NCBI RefSeq assembly: GCF_011038795.1
Contig: NZ_JAAKDU010000003.1
Span: forward strand, 62,001 to 126,000
From: Streptococcus tangpeifui
GTDB lineage: Bacteria; Bacillota; Bacilli; Lactobacillales; Streptococcaceae
Reading direction: 5' to 3'
Length of the DNA: 64,000 bases
Numbering within the stretch: the first letter of the stretch is position 1; the number at the start of each line of letters is the position of its first letter. Shown here piece by piece: positions 35,303-45,463 of the stretch. The notes under the pieces were generated by a model. The model worked only from the letters and a program-made list of their open reading frames with translations. It was not told the origin of the DNA and did not search any database. The position numbers and the translations under genes were made by a program.

Positions 35303-35835
35303 ATGACTTTAGCTCAGCAAAAAGTGAAGTTTTTTAGTAAAGCTTATCATGATGTTAAAAGATTATATCTTTCAGCTTTTCCACCTCGTGAGCGCTTTCC
35401 TTATTTTTGCTTGCTGCTAAATAGCTTGCGCTCTCTGGTGACTTGCTATGCCTATTATGATAAGGAACGCTTTGTTGGTTTTGCTTATATTATTGAATCT
35501 AAGGAGCAGGTGTTTATCCTTTTTTTAGCTGTTAATGGGTCAGTTCGCTCCAAAGGATATGGCAGTATGATATTAGCACAGATTCGTGAATATGCTGGAA
35601 GAAAACCGCTTATTTTAACGATAGAGCCTGTCGAGAAAGACGCGCCAATAGTGGACAAAGAAGACAGCGGCTGTCCTTTTATGAGCGCAATGGATACCAA
35701 CTGACATCTCATTACTATTACGAGGGGCAGGAGCGCTATCAGATATTGACTACGGAACAGAGTATTGATTTAGAACGTTTTCAAAAATTAGTCAAAAGAG
35801 CGGTTCTGGGCTTAGTGCCAATAACAGTACAGTAG
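35303..35835 (+). pseudogene. GNAT-family N-acetyltransferase, frameshifted
   Basis: The first frame (35303 onward) gives LYLSAFPPRERFPYF and FILFLAVNGSVRSKGYGSMILAQI, then leaves the family pattern at about 35640 and stops at 35704. From about 35641 a -1 shift restores ANSGQRRQRLSFYERNGYQL and SHYYYEGQERYQIL up to TAG at 35833. It aligns end to end with the intact GNAT at 33251, so it is a diverged relative with a single-base deletion near 35640. Either a pseudogene or an assembly error. Confidence 0.8.
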
Positions 35836-35859
35836 GAAACATAATGAGAGAGGTTTACA

Positions 35860-36447
35860 ATGACAAAGGAACGTTTAGCTGCGTTTACAGATGCTATACT
35901 GGCTATTATCATGACAATCTTAGTTTTAGAATTAAAGAAACCAAACCCTATTTCTTGGGAAAATCTATGGCAGTTACGAATGAATTTCTTTGCCTATACT
36001 ATTTCCTTCTTTTGGTTAGGGGCCATGTGGGTTTTATTGCATCGTAATTGGCATGATATTAAAAGTATTTCCAATAAAACAGTTTGGCAGTCTTTATTAA
36101 TGCTGTTTTTCTCTTCTTTTTTTCCTTATGCCACTAATCTGGTTGCAAGTGATTTCAATAATTCAGCTGCTCAGTCCTTTTATGGTATTATTGTGATAGC
36201 GATATCTTGTTCAAATTTGTGGATGCAGAGTGATCTTTCGCATATTAAGGAAAACCAAAAGGCAGAAGCCATCCAAACTTTCTCTGTCAAAAAGAGTCGA
36301 TGGCTAAAACTTGATATGTTTTTGAAAACTTTAGGATTGTTTTTAAGTTTGACCATTTGGCCATCGGCTATGATGTATACTGTTCTATTTGTTTCTTTGG
36401 CTATTGTTTTTCCTAATTCGATTACTGAAGAGAAAAAAGCTAAATAA
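35860..36447 (+). CDS. TMEM175-family (DUF1211) potassium channel-like protein
   Basis: A 195-residue membrane protein with about five to six segments. The first helix has RLAAFTDAILAIIMTILVLE, matching the RxxxFSDxxxAI signature that lines the pore in TMEM175 channels. Bacterial members form K+ leak channels as tetramers. GAGAGGTTTAC precedes the ATG. Confidence 0.85.
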   Translation: MTKERLAAFTDAILAIIMTILVLELKKPNPISWENLWQLRMNFFAYTISFFWLGAMWVLLHRNWHDIKSISNKTVWQSLLMLFFSSFFPYATNLVASDFNNSAAQSFYGIIVIAISCSNLWMQSDLSHIKENQKAEAIQTFSVKKSRWLKLDMFLKTLGLFLSLTIWPSAMMYTVLFVSLAIVFPNSITEEKKAK

Positions 36448-36461
36448 ATTAACTGTACTCC

Positions 36462-36490
36462 TTGAAATACCTAAGTGACTATGCTATACT
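36462..36490 (+). promoter_or_regulatory. Promoter of the rplU operon
   Basis: TTGAAA (36462) and TATACT (36485) with exactly 17 bp between. Confidence 0.75.
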
Positions 36491-36496
36491 ATAAAA

Positions 36497-36652
36497 GTTG
36501 ACTAATATGCACATCCTGTGCAACCGCACGAAAATCGTTTGAGACTTTAGTAAAAAGTCTCAGTCAAGTAAGAGTTCGGCTCTCACGATTCTAGGCGAGT
36601 CTTCACAAGAAGGATTTTATCCTTCGTCCAAAAATCTTATAGGAGGTGCATA
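36497..36652 (+). ncRNA. Ribosomal protein L21 leader
   Basis: The 5' UTR of rplU has the stem-loops of the Firmicute L21 leader: GCACATCCTGTGC, a GAGACTTT/AAAGTCTC hairpin (36541-36564), GAGTTCGGCTC, and AAGGATTTTATCCTT just before AGGAGGTG. This leader is thought to bind L21 for autogenous control. Boundaries are estimated. Confidence 0.8.
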
Positions 36653-36967
36653 ATGAGCACATACGCAATCATCAAAACTGGTGGAAAACAAGTTAAAGTT
36701 GAAGTCGGTCAAGCAATCTACGTTGAAAAACTTGACGTTGAAGCAGGGGCAGAAGTGACATTTGATCAAGTCGTTCTTGTTGGTGGAGATGCTACTAAGG
36801 TTGGTAGCCCTCTTGTTGACGGAGCTAGCGTTGTTGGAACTGTTGAAAAACAAGGAAAACAAAAGAAGGTTGTATCATACAAATACAAACCTAAAAAAGG
36901 TAGCCACCGTAAACAAGGTCACCGTCAACCTTACACCAAGGTTGTTATCAACGTGATCAACGCTTAA
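36653..36967 (+). CDS. rplU: 50S ribosomal protein L21
   Basis: A 104-residue L21 with [20 protein letters not shown] and the basic [21 protein letters not shown] end that contacts 23S rRNA. AGGAGGTG precedes ATG. First gene of the conserved rplU-prp-rpmA operon. Confidence 0.98.
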   Translation: MSTYAIIKTGGKQVKVEVGQAIYVEKLDVEAGAEVTFDQVVLVGGDATKVGSPLVDGASVVGTVEKQGKQKKVVSYKYKPKKGSHRKQGHRQPYTKVVINVINA

Positions 36968-36976
36968 TTTCTAATC

Positions 36977-37309
36977 ATGATTGAAGCAACATTTACCAAA
37001 GACGCAAAAGGTTGGTCTGGGATGCAAATTACAGGTCACGCCGGCAGTGGTGAGTATGGCTTTGATGTGATTTGTGCTTCGGTTTCTATGCTGGCCCTTA
37101 ACTTTATCAATTCGGTAGAAGTTTTGACCGGTAAGTCGCCGAAAATGGAATTAGCAGATGAAGGAGGCTTTCTCAAGGTTGAAAAGCCTCAAGAACTGGC
37201 TCCTCATCAAGAGCAGGTTTGGCAGACGCTATTTGCTTCGGTCGTTATCGGCTTGGAAAATTTAGCGGAAAATTCATCTCAGTATGTTGCCCGGCCTGTC
37301 ATAAAATAA
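36977..37309 (+). CDS. prp: Ribosomal-processing cysteine protease Prp
   Basis: A 110-residue protease with catalytic His21 in [13 protein letters not shown] and Cys33 in VICASVS. In Firmicutes Prp cuts the N-terminal extension from L27, and the L27 encoded next has such an extension. It begins 9 bp after rplU. Confidence 0.92.
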   Translation: MIEATFTKDAKGWSGMQITGHAGSGEYGFDVICASVSMLALNFINSVEVLTGKSPKMELADEGGFLKVEKPQELAPHQEQVWQTLFASVVIGLENLAENSSQYVARPVIK

Positions 37310-37332
37310 GCTTTCAACGAAAGGAAAATATT

Positions 37333-37626
37333 ATGATTAAACTTAATCTTTCTAACTTGCAATACTTCGCTCACAAAAAAGGTGGAGGTTCTACATCAAA
37401 CGGACGTGACTCAGAAAGCAAGCGCCTTGGTGCTAAAGCTGCTGACGGTCAAACCGTAACTGGTGGTTCAATTCTTTACCGTCAACGCGGAACTCATATC
37501 TATCCAGGTGCCAATGTTGGCCGCGGAGGAGATGATACCCTCTTCGCTAAGGTTGAAGGTGTTGTTCGCTTTGAACGTAAAGGACGCGATAGGAAGCAAG
37601 TATCTGTTTACCCAATCGCAAAATAA
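37333..37626 (+). CDS. rpmA: 50S ribosomal protein L27 (with cleavable N-terminal extension)
   Basis: A 97-residue L27. The leader [12 protein letters not shown] precedes mature [15 protein letters not shown]; the site is a likely Prp target after Phe12. The mature N-terminus reaches the peptidyl-transferase centre. The start is ATG 37333 with AAGGAAA upstream; a longer frame back into prp is not used. Confidence 0.97.
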   Translation: MIKLNLSNLQYFAHKKGGGSTSNGRDSESKRLGAKAADGQTVTGGSILYRQRGTHIYPGANVGRGGDDTLFAKVEGVVRFERKGRDRKQVSVYPIAK

Positions 37627-37630
37627 GCAG

Positions 37631-37657
37631 AAAGCAGGCTTCGGGCCTGTTTTTTTA
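37631..37657 (+). terminator. Terminator of the rplU operon
   Basis: GCAGGC and GCCTGT around TTCGG, followed by seven T residues. Confidence 0.85.
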
Positions 37658-37871
37658 TTGCCTTCATCATCAACTGAGAGAAGAATAAACAAGTAGTTGG
37701 CGAACGAGAGCAGTTATGGGACAATTCTCGTTTTCTTTACGGTCTATCGAATTGGAGATAGTATTTGCTAGCTAATCGTTCTGTTCTTAACGAAATGACT
37801 TTGTATTATTAAGTAAGAAGAATGATGCTTTATGACAAGTTATGACATAAATTTTGAAAAAGGAAGTCATC

Positions 37872-37885
37872 TGAAAACGTTTACG
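37872..37885 (+). promoter_or_regulatory. Catabolite-responsive element (cre)-like site 1 upstream of gtf
   Basis: TGAAAACGTTTACG fits the CcpA consensus TGWAARCGYTWNCW at 13 of 14 places. Confidence 0.55.
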
Positions 37886-37921
37886 AGAGATTTTCCGGCA
37901 ATTTTTCTTTTAAAATCAACA

Positions 37922-37935
37922 AGAAAACGTTTAAC
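37922..37935 (+). promoter_or_regulatory. cre-like site 2 upstream of gtf
   Basis: AGAAAACGTTTAAC has the same AAAACGTTTA core as site 1, 50 bp away (about five helical turns), with two mismatches to the CcpA consensus. Confidence 0.45.
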
Positions 37936-37970
37936 ATAATTGTCAATAACTAGAAATAATTTTAAAATTA

Positions 37971-37979
37971 TGTTAGAAT
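37971..37979 (+). promoter_or_regulatory. Extended -10 promoter of gtf
   Basis: TGT-TAGAAT lies 78 bp before the gtf ATG. No matching -35. Confidence 0.5.
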
Positions 37980-38056
37980 AGCTTGACGATTAAAATAGTT
38001 TAACTATTAAAAAAGTTAGACATCGTTACTTTTTTCAAATTAGGAGGACTCCCTTG

Positions 38057-41000
38057 ATGGAGAAGAATGTACACTACAAGATGCACAAGGTCAAAAAGAG
38101 ATGGGTAACTATTTCTGTTGCATCTGCCACTATGCTTGCTTCAGCACTCGGTGCTTCAGTAGCCAGTGCTGATACGGACGCCGCAGCAACTGATGCGAAC
38201 AATGCTGCAAATGCTGCGGTAGCAGGAGATCAGGCAGTTAGCGGCCAAGATAATCAGGCTGCACCCCTTCCTGCCACTGCGACATCAGAAGATGCTGGTT
38301 CAACTGAAGAAGTAGCAGTTAACCAAGACGCTCAGGTCGCAAACACTGATGGGCAAGAAGCTCAATGGGTTCCTAGCACAGATAATAATTCAGAAGTCTC
38401 TGATGCTGTGACGCCTCAAGCTGCTGTAGCTGCAACTGATGCCCAATCTGTTCCCCAAGCCTTGACTAATCTGTCAAACGTCAAACAGGTTGATGGAAAG
38501 TATTATTATTACGATGCTGATGGGAATGTGAAAAAGAATTTCGCTGTCAGTGTTGGTGATGCTATTTTTTACTTTGATGAAACCGGCGCTTATAAAGATA
38601 CATCAAAAGTAGGTGCTGACAAGACTTCGTCTTCGGCTAATCAGACAACAGCAACATTTGCGGCTAATAACCGTGCTTACAGCACAGCAGCAGAAAACTT
38701 TGAAGCTATTGATAACTATCTGACAGCTGACTCATGGTATCGTCCAAAATCCATCTTGAAAGATGGCAAAACTTGGACAGAATCGACCAAAGATGATTTC
38801 CGTCCGCTTTTGATGGCTTGGTGGCCTGATACCGAAACAAAACGTAACTATGTCAACTACATGAACAAGGTTGTCGGTATTGACAAAACTTATACCGCCG
38901 AAACTAGCCAAGCTGATTTGACAGCAGCAGCAGAATTAGTTCAAGCGCGTATTGAGCAAAGAATTACAAGTGAAAAGAATACTAAATGGCTTCGCGAGGC
39001 AATTTCTGCCTTTGTTAAGACCCAACCGCAATGGAATGGTGAAAGTGAAAAACCTTATGATGACCACCTGCAAAATGGTGCTCTCAAGTTCGACAATGAA
39101 ACAGCTTTAACACCTGATACTCAGTCTGGTTACCGTATTCTTAACCGCACGCCGACCAACCAAACGGGTTCTTTGGATCCTCGTTTCACCTTCAACCAAA
39201 ATGATCCGCTTGGAGGCTACGAGTATCTCTTGGCTAACGATGTGGACAACTCCAACCCAGTTGTACAAGCTGAAAGCCTGAACTGGTTGCACTACCTTCT
39301 TAACTTCGGTAGTATTTATGCTAATGATCCAGAAGCCAACTTTGACTCTATCCGTGTCGATGCGGTGGATAATGTTGATGCCGATCTATTGCAAATCTCT
39401 AGCGACTACCTTAAGTCTGCTTACAAGATTGATAAAAATAATAAAAATGCCAACGACCATGTTTCTATCGTAGAAGCATGGAGTGATAATGATACACCTT
39501 ATCTTCACGATGAAGGTGACAACCTCATGAATATGGATAACAAGTTCCGTTTGTCAATGCTTTGGTCATTGGCTAAGCCACTTGATAAACGTTCTGGCTT
39601 GAATCCGTTGATTCACAACAGTGTGGTTGACCGTGAAGTTGATGATCGTGAAGTGGAAAAAATTCCAAGTTATAGCTTTGCTCGTGCCCACGATAGTGAA
39701 GTACAAGATTTGATTCGTGATATCATCAAGGCAGAAATTAATCCAAATTCATTTGGATATTCATTCACTCAAGAAGAAATTGATCAGGCCTTCAAGATCT
39801 ACAACGAAGACTTGAAGAAGACCAACAAGAAATATACGCACTACAATGTGCCGTTGTCTTACACTCTGCTCCTAACAAATAAAGGCTCTATCCCACGTAT
39901 TTACTACGGAGATATGTTTACTGACGATGGCCAATACATGGCTAACAAGACCGTGAACTACAATGCCATCGAGTCCCTTTTGAAGGCACGGATGAAGTAT
40001 GTTTCAGGTGGACAAGCCATGCAAAACTACCAAATTGGTAATGGTGAAATCTTGACATCTGTCCGTTACGGTAAGGGTGCTCTTAAACAAAGCGATAAGG
40101 GTGATGCAACAACTCGCACATCAGGTATCGGTGTTGTTATGGGGAACCAGCCAAACTTTAGTTTGGAAGGTAAAGTAGTAGCCCTCAATATGGGTGCTGC
40201 CCATGCTAATCAAGAATACCGTGCCCTTATGGTATCAACTAAAGACGGTGTTGCTACCTACGCTACAGATGCAGATGCTAGCAAGGCTGGTATGATTAAG
40301 CGTACGGATGAAAATGGTTATTTGTACTTCTTGAATGACGACCTTAAAGGTGTGGCTAACCCACAAATTTCTGGTTTCCTTCAAGTTTGGGTACCAGTTG
40401 GTGCACCAGCTGACCAAGATATCCGTGTTGCAGCTAGCGATGCCGCAAGCACAGATGGCAAATCCCTTCACCAAGATGCTGCTATGGACTCACGCGTTAT
40501 GTTTGAAGGTTTCTCTAACTTCCAAGCTTTCGCAACCAAGGAAGACGAATATACTAATGTTGTCATTGCTAAAAACGTTGACAAATTCGTTTCATGGGGA
40601 ATCACAGACTTCGAAATGGCACCACAGTACGTGTCATCTACAGACGGTCAATTCCTTGATTCTGTTATCCAAAACGGTTATGCCTTTACTGACCGCTATG
40701 ACCTTGGTATGTCTAAGGCAAATAAATATGGTACCGCAGAACATCTCGTTAAAGCCATTAAAGCGCTTCATAAAGCTGGACTAAAAGTTATGGCAGACTG
40801 GGTTCCAGACCAAATGTATACCTTCCCTAAAAAAGAAGTGGTTACCGTTACTCGGACAGATAAATTTGGTAAACCAATTGCTGGCAGTCAAATCAACCAT
40901 ACTCTTTATGTAACAGATACTAAAGGCTCTGGTGATGACTACCAAGCTAAATACGGTGGTGCCTTCCTTGATGAATTGAAGGAGAAATATCCTGAACTCT

Positions 41001-42457
41001 TCACCAAGAAACAAATTTCTACCGGTCAGGCAATAGATCCATCTGTTAAGATTAAACAATGGTCTGCTAAATACTTCAATGGCAGCAATATCCTTGGACG
41101 CGGTGCTAACTATGTCCTCAGCGACCAAGCAAGCAATAAGTATTTCAACGTTGCAGAAGGTAAGGTCTTCTTGCCAGGTGCTATGCTTGGAAAAGTTGTT
41201 GAGTCAGGTATTCGCTTCGATGGTAAAGGATATATCTATAACTCCAGCACAACTGGTGAGCAAGTTAAGGATAGCTTCATCACCGAAGCAGGAAATCTTT
41301 ACTACTTCGGTAAAGACGGATACATGGTTATGGGTGCTCAAAACATTCAAGGAGCCAATTATTACTTCCTCGCTAATGGTGCTGCCCTTCGCAATAGTAT
41401 CTTCACTGATCAAGATGGTAAGAGCCACTACTACGCTAATGATGGTAAACGTTATGAAAATGGTTACTATCAATTTGGCAATGATAGCTGGCGCTACTTT
41501 GAAAACGGTGTAATGGCTGTTGGTGTAACACGAGTTGCCGGACACGACCAATACTTCGATAAGGATGGTATCCAAGCTAAGAACAAGATTATCGTTACTC
41601 GCGATGGTAAGGTTCGTTACTTCGATGAGCATAACGGTAATGCAGTAACCAATGCCTTCATTTCTGACCAAGCTGGTCACTGGTACTACCTTGGTAAAGA
41701 TGGTGTTGCGGTTACCGGTGCGCAAACTGTTGGCAAACAACATCTCTACTTTGAGGCTAACGGTCAACAAGTCAAGGGTGATTTTGTAACAGCTAAAGAT
41801 GGTAAACTGTACTTCTTTGATGCTGACTCTGGTGACATGTGGACTGATACCTTTGTCCAAGATAAGACTGGTCACTGGTTCTATCTTGGTAAGGATGGTG
41901 CAGCTGTTACTGGTGCACAAACTGTTCGTGGTCAAAAACTCTACTTCAAGGCTAATGGCCAACAAGTTAAAGGGGACATCGTCAAGGGCGCTGATGGTAA
42001 GATTCGTTACTATGATGCTAACTCAGGCGACCAAGTTTATAACCGCACTGTTAAGGGGTCAGATGGTAAGACTTATATCATCGGTAAAGATGGTGTAGCT
42101 ATCACCCAAACCATTGCTAAAGGTCAAACCATCAAAGATGGATCAGTTCTCCGTTTCTACAGTATGGAAGGCCAATTGGTGACTGGCAGCGGCTGGTACT
42201 CAAACGCTCAAGGTCAATGGCTGTACGTTAAAAACGGCCAAGTCTTGACTGGTCTGCAAACAGTTGGTAGCCAGCGTGTCTACTTTGACGCAAACGGTAT
42301 CCAAGCCAAAGGCAAAGCCGTAAGAACTTCTGATGGCAAACTTCGTTATTTTGATGCTAACTCAGGCAGCATGATTACGAATCAATGGAAAGAAGTTAAC
42401 GGTCAGTATTATTATTTCGATAATAATGGCGTTGCCATCTACCGTGGTTGGAACTAA
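38057..42457 (+). CDS. gtf: GH70 glucosyltransferase (glucansucrase), insoluble-glucan type
   Basis: A 1466-residue secreted enzyme. Signal region [15 protein letters not shown] with a hydrophobic core to ASAD; variable linker (35-130); short YG repeats; circularly permuted catalytic core (about 200-1020) with nucleophile Asp435 in RVDAVDNVD, acid/base Glu473 in IVEAWSDND and transition-state Asp546 in [10 protein letters not shown]; the spacing 38 and 73 is that of S. mutans GtfC. C-terminal glucan-binding repeats run to the end. It makes alpha-glucan from sucrose. [13 protein letters not shown] and long stretches of the core read like GtfB/GtfC/GtfI, so mainly alpha-1,3 product is inferred. 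ATG 38057 follows AGGAGG by 9 nt. Confidence 0.93.
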   Translation: MEKNVHYKMHKVKKRWVTISVASATMLASALGASVASADTDAAATDANNAANAAVAGDQAVSGQDNQAAPLPATATSEDAGSTEEVAVNQDAQVANTDGQEAQWVPSTDNNSEVSDAVTPQAAVAATDAQSVPQALTNLSNVKQVDGKYYYYDADGNVKKNFAVSVGDAIFYFDETGAYKDTSKVGADKTSSSANQTTATFAANNRAYSTAAENFEAIDNYLTADSWYRPKSILKDGKTWTESTKDDFRPLLMAWWPDTETKRNYVNYMNKVVGIDKTYTAETSQADLTAAAELVQARIEQRITSEKNTKWLREAISAFVKTQPQWNGESEKPYDDHLQNGALKFDNETALTPDTQSGYRILNRTPTNQTGSLDPRFTFNQNDPLGGYEYLLANDVDNSNPVVQAESLNWLHYLLNFGSIYANDPEANFDSIRVDAVDNVDADLLQISSDYLKSAYKIDKNNKNANDHVSIVEAWSDNDTPYLHDEGDNLMNMDNKFRLSMLWSLAKPLDKRSGLNPLIHNSVVDREVDDREVEKIPSYSFARAHDSEVQDLIRDIIKAEINPNSFGYSFTQEEIDQAFKIYNEDLKKTNKKYTHYNVPLSYTLLLTNKGSIPRIYYGDMFTDDGQYMANKTVNYNAIESLLKARMKYVSGGQAMQNYQIGNGEILTSVRYGKGALKQSDKGDATTRTSGIGVVMGNQPNFSLEGKVVALNMGAAHANQEYRALMVSTKDGVATYATDADASKAGMIKRTDENGYLYFLNDDLKGVANPQISGFLQVWVPVGAPADQDIRVAASDAASTDGKSLHQDAAMDSRVMFEGFSNFQAFATKEDEYTNVVIAKNVDKFVSWGITDFEMAPQYVSSTDGQFLDSVIQNGYAFTDRYDLGMSKANKYGTAEHLVKAIKALHKAGLKVMADWVPDQMYTFPKKEVVTVTRTDKFGKPIAGSQINHTLYVTDTKGSGDDYQAKYGGAFLDELKEKYPELFTKKQISTGQAIDPSVKIKQWSAKYFNGSNILGRGANYVLSDQASNKYFNVAEGKVFLPGAMLGKVVESGIRFDGKGYIYNSSTTGEQVKDSFITEAGNLYYFGKDGYMVMGAQNIQGANYYFLANGAALRNSIFTDQDGKSHYYANDGKRYENGYYQFGNDSWRYFENGVMAVGVTRVAGHDQYFDKDGIQAKNKIIVTRDGKVRYFDEHNGNAVTNAFISDQAGHWYYLGKDGVAVTGAQTVGKQHLYFEANGQQVKGDFVTAKDGKLYFFDADSGDMWTDTFVQDKTGHWFYLGKDGAAVTGAQTVRGQKLYFKANGQQVKGDIVKGADGKIRYYDANSGDQVYNRTVKGSDGKTYIIGKDGVAITQTIAKGQTIKDGSVLRFYSMEGQLVTGSGWYSNAQGQWLYVKNGQVLTGLQTVGSQRVYFDANGIQAKGKAVRTSDGKLRYFDANSGSMITNQWKEVNGQYYYFDNNGVAIYRGWN

Positions 42458-42483
42458 TAAAGGTTGTAAAATCACAGCTATTT

Positions 42484-42516
42484 AAAAGACTTCCTCACTC
42501 GAGGAAGTCTTTTTTA
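42484..42516. terminator. Bidirectional terminator after gtf
   Basis: AAAAGACTTCCTC and GAGGAAGTCTTTTTT pair around ACTC; it also lies 35 bp past the stop of the converging gene. Confidence 0.9.
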
Positions 42517-42550
42517 TTTGTTAGAGTAGTTTTGGATTTGGATAAGGTCG

Positions 42551-43522
42551 TTAAGCTTTAGTTGCAATACCATTGGCGTCGATATTATATTTTTGACTGC
42601 CATCGTAGATGCTTGTATTACGCAGCATATCACCTGTATTGAGGTCGAAGTAGCGGTAATTGTTACCATCCGTATTGACTAGTTTTCCTTTAACTTGTTG
42701 ATGGTTATAGGTATTAAACATGAGGGTACGACCATCAGGAGTGGTTGTCAGTCCGGACGCTACAGAACCATCAGCTTGGTAATAGAGCCAAGCAATACCT
42801 ACCTTGGCACCTGGTGCAACACCGCGGTAGTCCTGAGTATCAATTTGGCGGAAGCGATCTTTCCACATATCACCTGTGTCTTGGTCGAAGTAGTATTCTT
42901 TTCCATCAATCTTCACAGTGTCGCCTTTTACTTGTTTACCCGTTGTGGTATCGAAATAGAGCGTTTGACCATTGATGCTTTGCAAACCTTTGGCCAAGCT
43001 GCCATCTTCATTAGCGTAATACCATGCATTATCGCCAGTTGTATAGAAACCAGTCTGCTTATCTTGATCAACCACATTGGCATCATCTTTGCTGATAATG
43101 GCGTGACTATCCCTGATTTTAGGACTAGCTTGCTCTTGCTGGGCATCATTCGTTTGAACTTGAACCGCATCTTGACTGGCTGCCTGAGCTTGATTAACAG
43201 CAGCAGCTACCTGTTCAGGTTGGCTAGGCTGATCAACGGCTTGCCATTTTTGCTCAGTATCCGTTTGAACCTGTTCAGTCCCAGAAACTGTTTCTTGGTC
43301 TGTTGCTGGCTGATTCTCTGCCTGAATATTTTGACCTTGTTGAGTCTCAGTAGGTTTAGTCACAACAGCAGCACTATCGCCACGTACTACGGTAGAATCT
43401 TGCTGGTCAGCTTTGACTGAACCAGAAGCCAGCAAAGCAGCCGACAGGACAGTAGTAGTACCAGCAATGGTTACCCAACGCTTTTTCACTTTGTGCATCG
43501 TATAAGTTCTCTTTCCTTGCAT
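42551..43522 (-). CDS. Secreted glucan-binding-repeat protein, dextranase-inhibitor-like
   Basis: A 323-residue protein with a signal [15 protein letters not shown] nearly identical to that of Gtf, a Gln/Val/Ala-rich linker (about 35-140), then YG-type repeats only (DNAWYYANEDGSLAKGLQSI; KEYYFDQDTGDMW; WLYYQADGSVASGL). There is no catalytic domain and no LPXTG. This matches the dextranase inhibitor (Dei) and small glucan-binding proteins of S. sobrinus and S. downei; which one is not decidable by eye. ATG 43522 follows AAGGAGG. Confidence 0.75.
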   Translation of the reverse strand: MQGKRTYTMHKVKKRWVTIAGTTTVLSAALLASGSVKADQQDSTVVRGDSAAVVTKPTETQQGQNIQAENQPATDQETVSGTEQVQTDTEQKWQAVDQPSQPEQVAAAVNQAQAASQDAVQVQTNDAQQEQASPKIRDSHAIISKDDANVVDQDKQTGFYTTGDNAWYYANEDGSLAKGLQSINGQTLYFDTTTGKQVKGDTVKIDGKEYYFDQDTGDMWKDRFRQIDTQDYRGVAPGAKVGIAWLYYQADGSVASGLTTTPDGRTLMFNTYNHQQVKGKLVNTDGNNYRYFDLNTGDMLRNTSIYDGSQKYNIDANGIATKA

Positions 43523-43647
43523 AAAATTTACCTCCTTATGCCCCTGTATTGTACCATACTGTGGAAAGCCTGTCGGCATCGTCTTTAAAACGATTACAGA
43601 TTGTAACCTCGATGTGATAAATCTCATTTTTTAGCAAGAAAATTAAT

Positions 43648-43823
43648 CTTCAAGAAAACTTAAAGTGTAGTCGAGTTATCCCGGATCAGACTAGTCGACG
43701 AGTCACAGACATCCTTAACTATTCAGCGAATAATTAGGTCTCTAGATAAAGTCAGCGACAGACTATAATACTGAAGATTGGTAAGGCTAGGTCAATAAAT
43801 AGCATTTTGATTTTTAAAGAGTA
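43648..43823. repeat. MITE-like element, family TACTC/GAGTA
   Basis: Right end TTTTGATTTTTAAAGAGTA equals that of the element at 57965. Inside, CAGACTAGTCGAC, then GTCACAGA, then ATTCAGCG, aligns with 57465-57510. The left end (CTTCAAGAAAACT) is weaker. Confidence 0.6.
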
Positions 43824-43863
43824 GTAAATTCTAGAAAAGGGGCTCATGATTTTATGGAAAGAG

Positions 43864-43889
43864 AAAAAGCAGACCCGAATGCGGTCTGC
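43864..43889 (-). terminator. Terminator of the 476-residue glucan-binding protein gene
   Basis: On the minus strand GCAGACC and GGTCTGC pair around GCATTC and are followed by TTTTTC. Confidence 0.85.
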
Positions 43890-43922
43890 CGCTAAGATTT
43901 GGAGAAATTAAGTGTTAAATGA

Positions 43923-45353
43923 TTAGTTTGTTTTCACCCAATTCCACTTGTCGTTGGCATCTTTTTTGTAAACAGATACGCTGCCATCATAATTTCGGCG
44001 ATAGCCATCATCAGCAGTTCCGTCAGCGCTTAGATGAATCCAACCATCTTCGATTTTAATTCTTTGATTCGTAACCATTGCACCATTCTCACCAAAATAG
44101 TAGAGGTTGCCATCATGTCCAACAAGTCTATTTATAGCTTGTTCACCGTAAAGGGGGGAGAAGAAAAGTTTTTGACCATTGATCGTCTGCATGCCAGTCG
44201 CTGGCAGACCGTCCTGACCGATATAAACCCAGGCATTGTAGTGAAAAGAATGCGGATCATTGTAGAAGTCCTTTTGCTCAAAATGGCCGTGCTGTTGCGT
44301 ATCTTCTGGATGATCAGGTGTTGTTTTAGTAGCGTGACCATCTTCGTTAAGATGATAGGTAATACCTTTGATAGTTATGTCGGTATTTGTCAGCATTTCG
44401 CCAGTATCTGGATCAAAATAATAGTCGTGTCCGCTAATAGTTTGAAGGCGTCCTTTAACTTGAGCTCCTATATTGCGTTTAAAATATGGGGTATTTATGA
44501 CTTTATCTGGAGTTATGAAGTACATCTCTCTACCGTCGATAGTTTGCCACCCAGTACGCATGCTGCCATCTGCTCCGAAATAATACCAATCAGGATATTT
44601 GCTATTATCAGAATCATAGCTTGTTATTTGAGCAAAACGGTTAGTCCACATTTCACCGGTATCTGGATCAAAATGGTAGGTGTCTCCATCAAGCGTGACA
44701 TTAACCCCTTTAGCTTGAGTGCCGTTTTTGTCGAAGTAAAGTCGCTGTCCATTAATATTCAGCCAGCCAGTCACCTTTTGCTTATTGGCATCAAGGAAGT
44801 ACCACTTCCCATTTTTTTCATTGAATGAATTAGCAGCTTGGCTGTTGTTGGGCGCTTGGATGGTTAACCCAGCAGGCTGAGCTGGAGTTGCTGGTTGAGC
44901 TGCCTGATTGTTGGCTGGTGCCTCTTGTTTTTGGTTTGCTTGGTCATTTTGAGCGGCGGCTTGATTGGCAACTTGCCCCTCTTGTTTCTCAGCGACTTGG
45001 TTATTTTGCTCTTCTTGTTTTTGCCTTTCCTGAATAGCTTCTTCAGCTTGACCTTGATCACCGCCTGATCCATCTTGACCAGGGGCTACTTCAGGAGTGC
45101 CTTGAACTGGTTTTTGTTCGGCAGCTGGAGCTTCTTGCTGCACAACAGGTGCTTGTTCTGCTTTTTGATCATCGGCCTGATTGATTTCGGTATTTTGCTG
45201 AGCAGCTGCCTGTTCTTGAGGAGCTGGGGTCACTTGGTCAGCACTGGCTTGACTGCCAGCTGCAAAAAGTGCTGTAGCAGCTGTTGCGGTTACCGCGATG
45301 GTCACCCAGTGCTTTTTAACTTTATGCAGTTTGTAATGTGTCTTCTCTTGCAT
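43923..45353 (-). CDS. Secreted glucan-binding-repeat protein with Q/A/E-rich linker
   Basis: A 476-residue protein. Signal region THYKLHKVKKHWVTI; linker (about 36-180) rich in Gln, Ala, Glu and Pro; then eight or so YG-type repeats (KWYFLDANKQKVTGWLNI; TYHFDPDTGEMWTNRF; DWYYFGADGSMRTGWQTI and so on). Ends VYKKDANDKWNWVKTN, with no LPXTG and no enzyme domain. Likely binds alpha-glucan outside the cell and helps aggregation or inhibits dextranase. ATG 45353 follows AAGGAGG. Same family as the 323-residue neighbour but clearly diverged. Confidence 0.75.
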   Translation of the reverse strand: MQEKTHYKLHKVKKHWVTIAVTATAATALFAAGSQASADQVTPAPQEQAAAQQNTEINQADDQKAEQAPVVQQEAPAAEQKPVQGTPEVAPGQDGSGGDQGQAEEAIQERQKQEEQNNQVAEKQEGQVANQAAAQNDQANQKQEAPANNQAAQPATPAQPAGLTIQAPNNSQAANSFNEKNGKWYFLDANKQKVTGWLNINGQRLYFDKNGTQAKGVNVTLDGDTYHFDPDTGEMWTNRFAQITSYDSDNSKYPDWYYFGADGSMRTGWQTIDGREMYFITPDKVINTPYFKRNIGAQVKGRLQTISGHDYYFDPDTGEMLTNTDITIKGITYHLNEDGHATKTTPDHPEDTQQHGHFEQKDFYNDPHSFHYNAWVYIGQDGLPATGMQTINGQKLFFSPLYGEQAINRLVGHDGNLYYFGENGAMVTNQRIKIEDGWIHLSADGTADDGYRRNYDGSVSVYKKDANDKWNWVKTN

Positions 45354-45463
45354 AATTTTCCTCCTTAATACTAGGTGCAAGTAAAATTGTTCGAATAAAT
45401 GGGGAGAGATTCCAAACAATTTAGACAATTAACGTGTTTTTGTCTGATTACTCAGACACTTGT

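Larger units (their letters stand above)
37658..38056. other. gtf upstream region with two cre-like sites and extended -10
   Basis: About 400 AT-rich bases without a gene. Two AAAACGTTT-centred sites and a TGT-TAGAAT -10 lie in its right half; a short hairpin-prone stretch (TAGTTTAACTA, then AAAGTTAGAC) precedes AGGAGG of gtf. Confidence 0.6.
43523..43922. other. Region upstream of the Dei-like gene: promoter, cre-like site, MITE-like repeat, terminator
   Basis: On the minus strand, CCGACA, a 17-bp spacer ending TGG, and TACAAT form a promoter about 25 bp before the ribosome-binding site. TGTAATCGTTTTAA (minus, 43585-43598) fits the cre consensus at 12 of 14 positions. A MITE-like element fills 43648-43823, and the terminator of the next gene lies at 43864-43889. 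Confidence 0.6.

Noticed and set aside
41204..41965. A 253-residue minus-strand frame inside gtf
   Set aside because: Antisense shadow of the Gtf glucan-binding repeats, with no start signal.
42695..43420. A 241-residue plus-strand frame
   Set aside because: Antisense to the Dei-like gene.
44034..44828. A 264-residue plus-strand frame
   Set aside because: Antisense to the 476-residue glucan-binding protein, whose signal, repeats and ribosome-binding site are clear.
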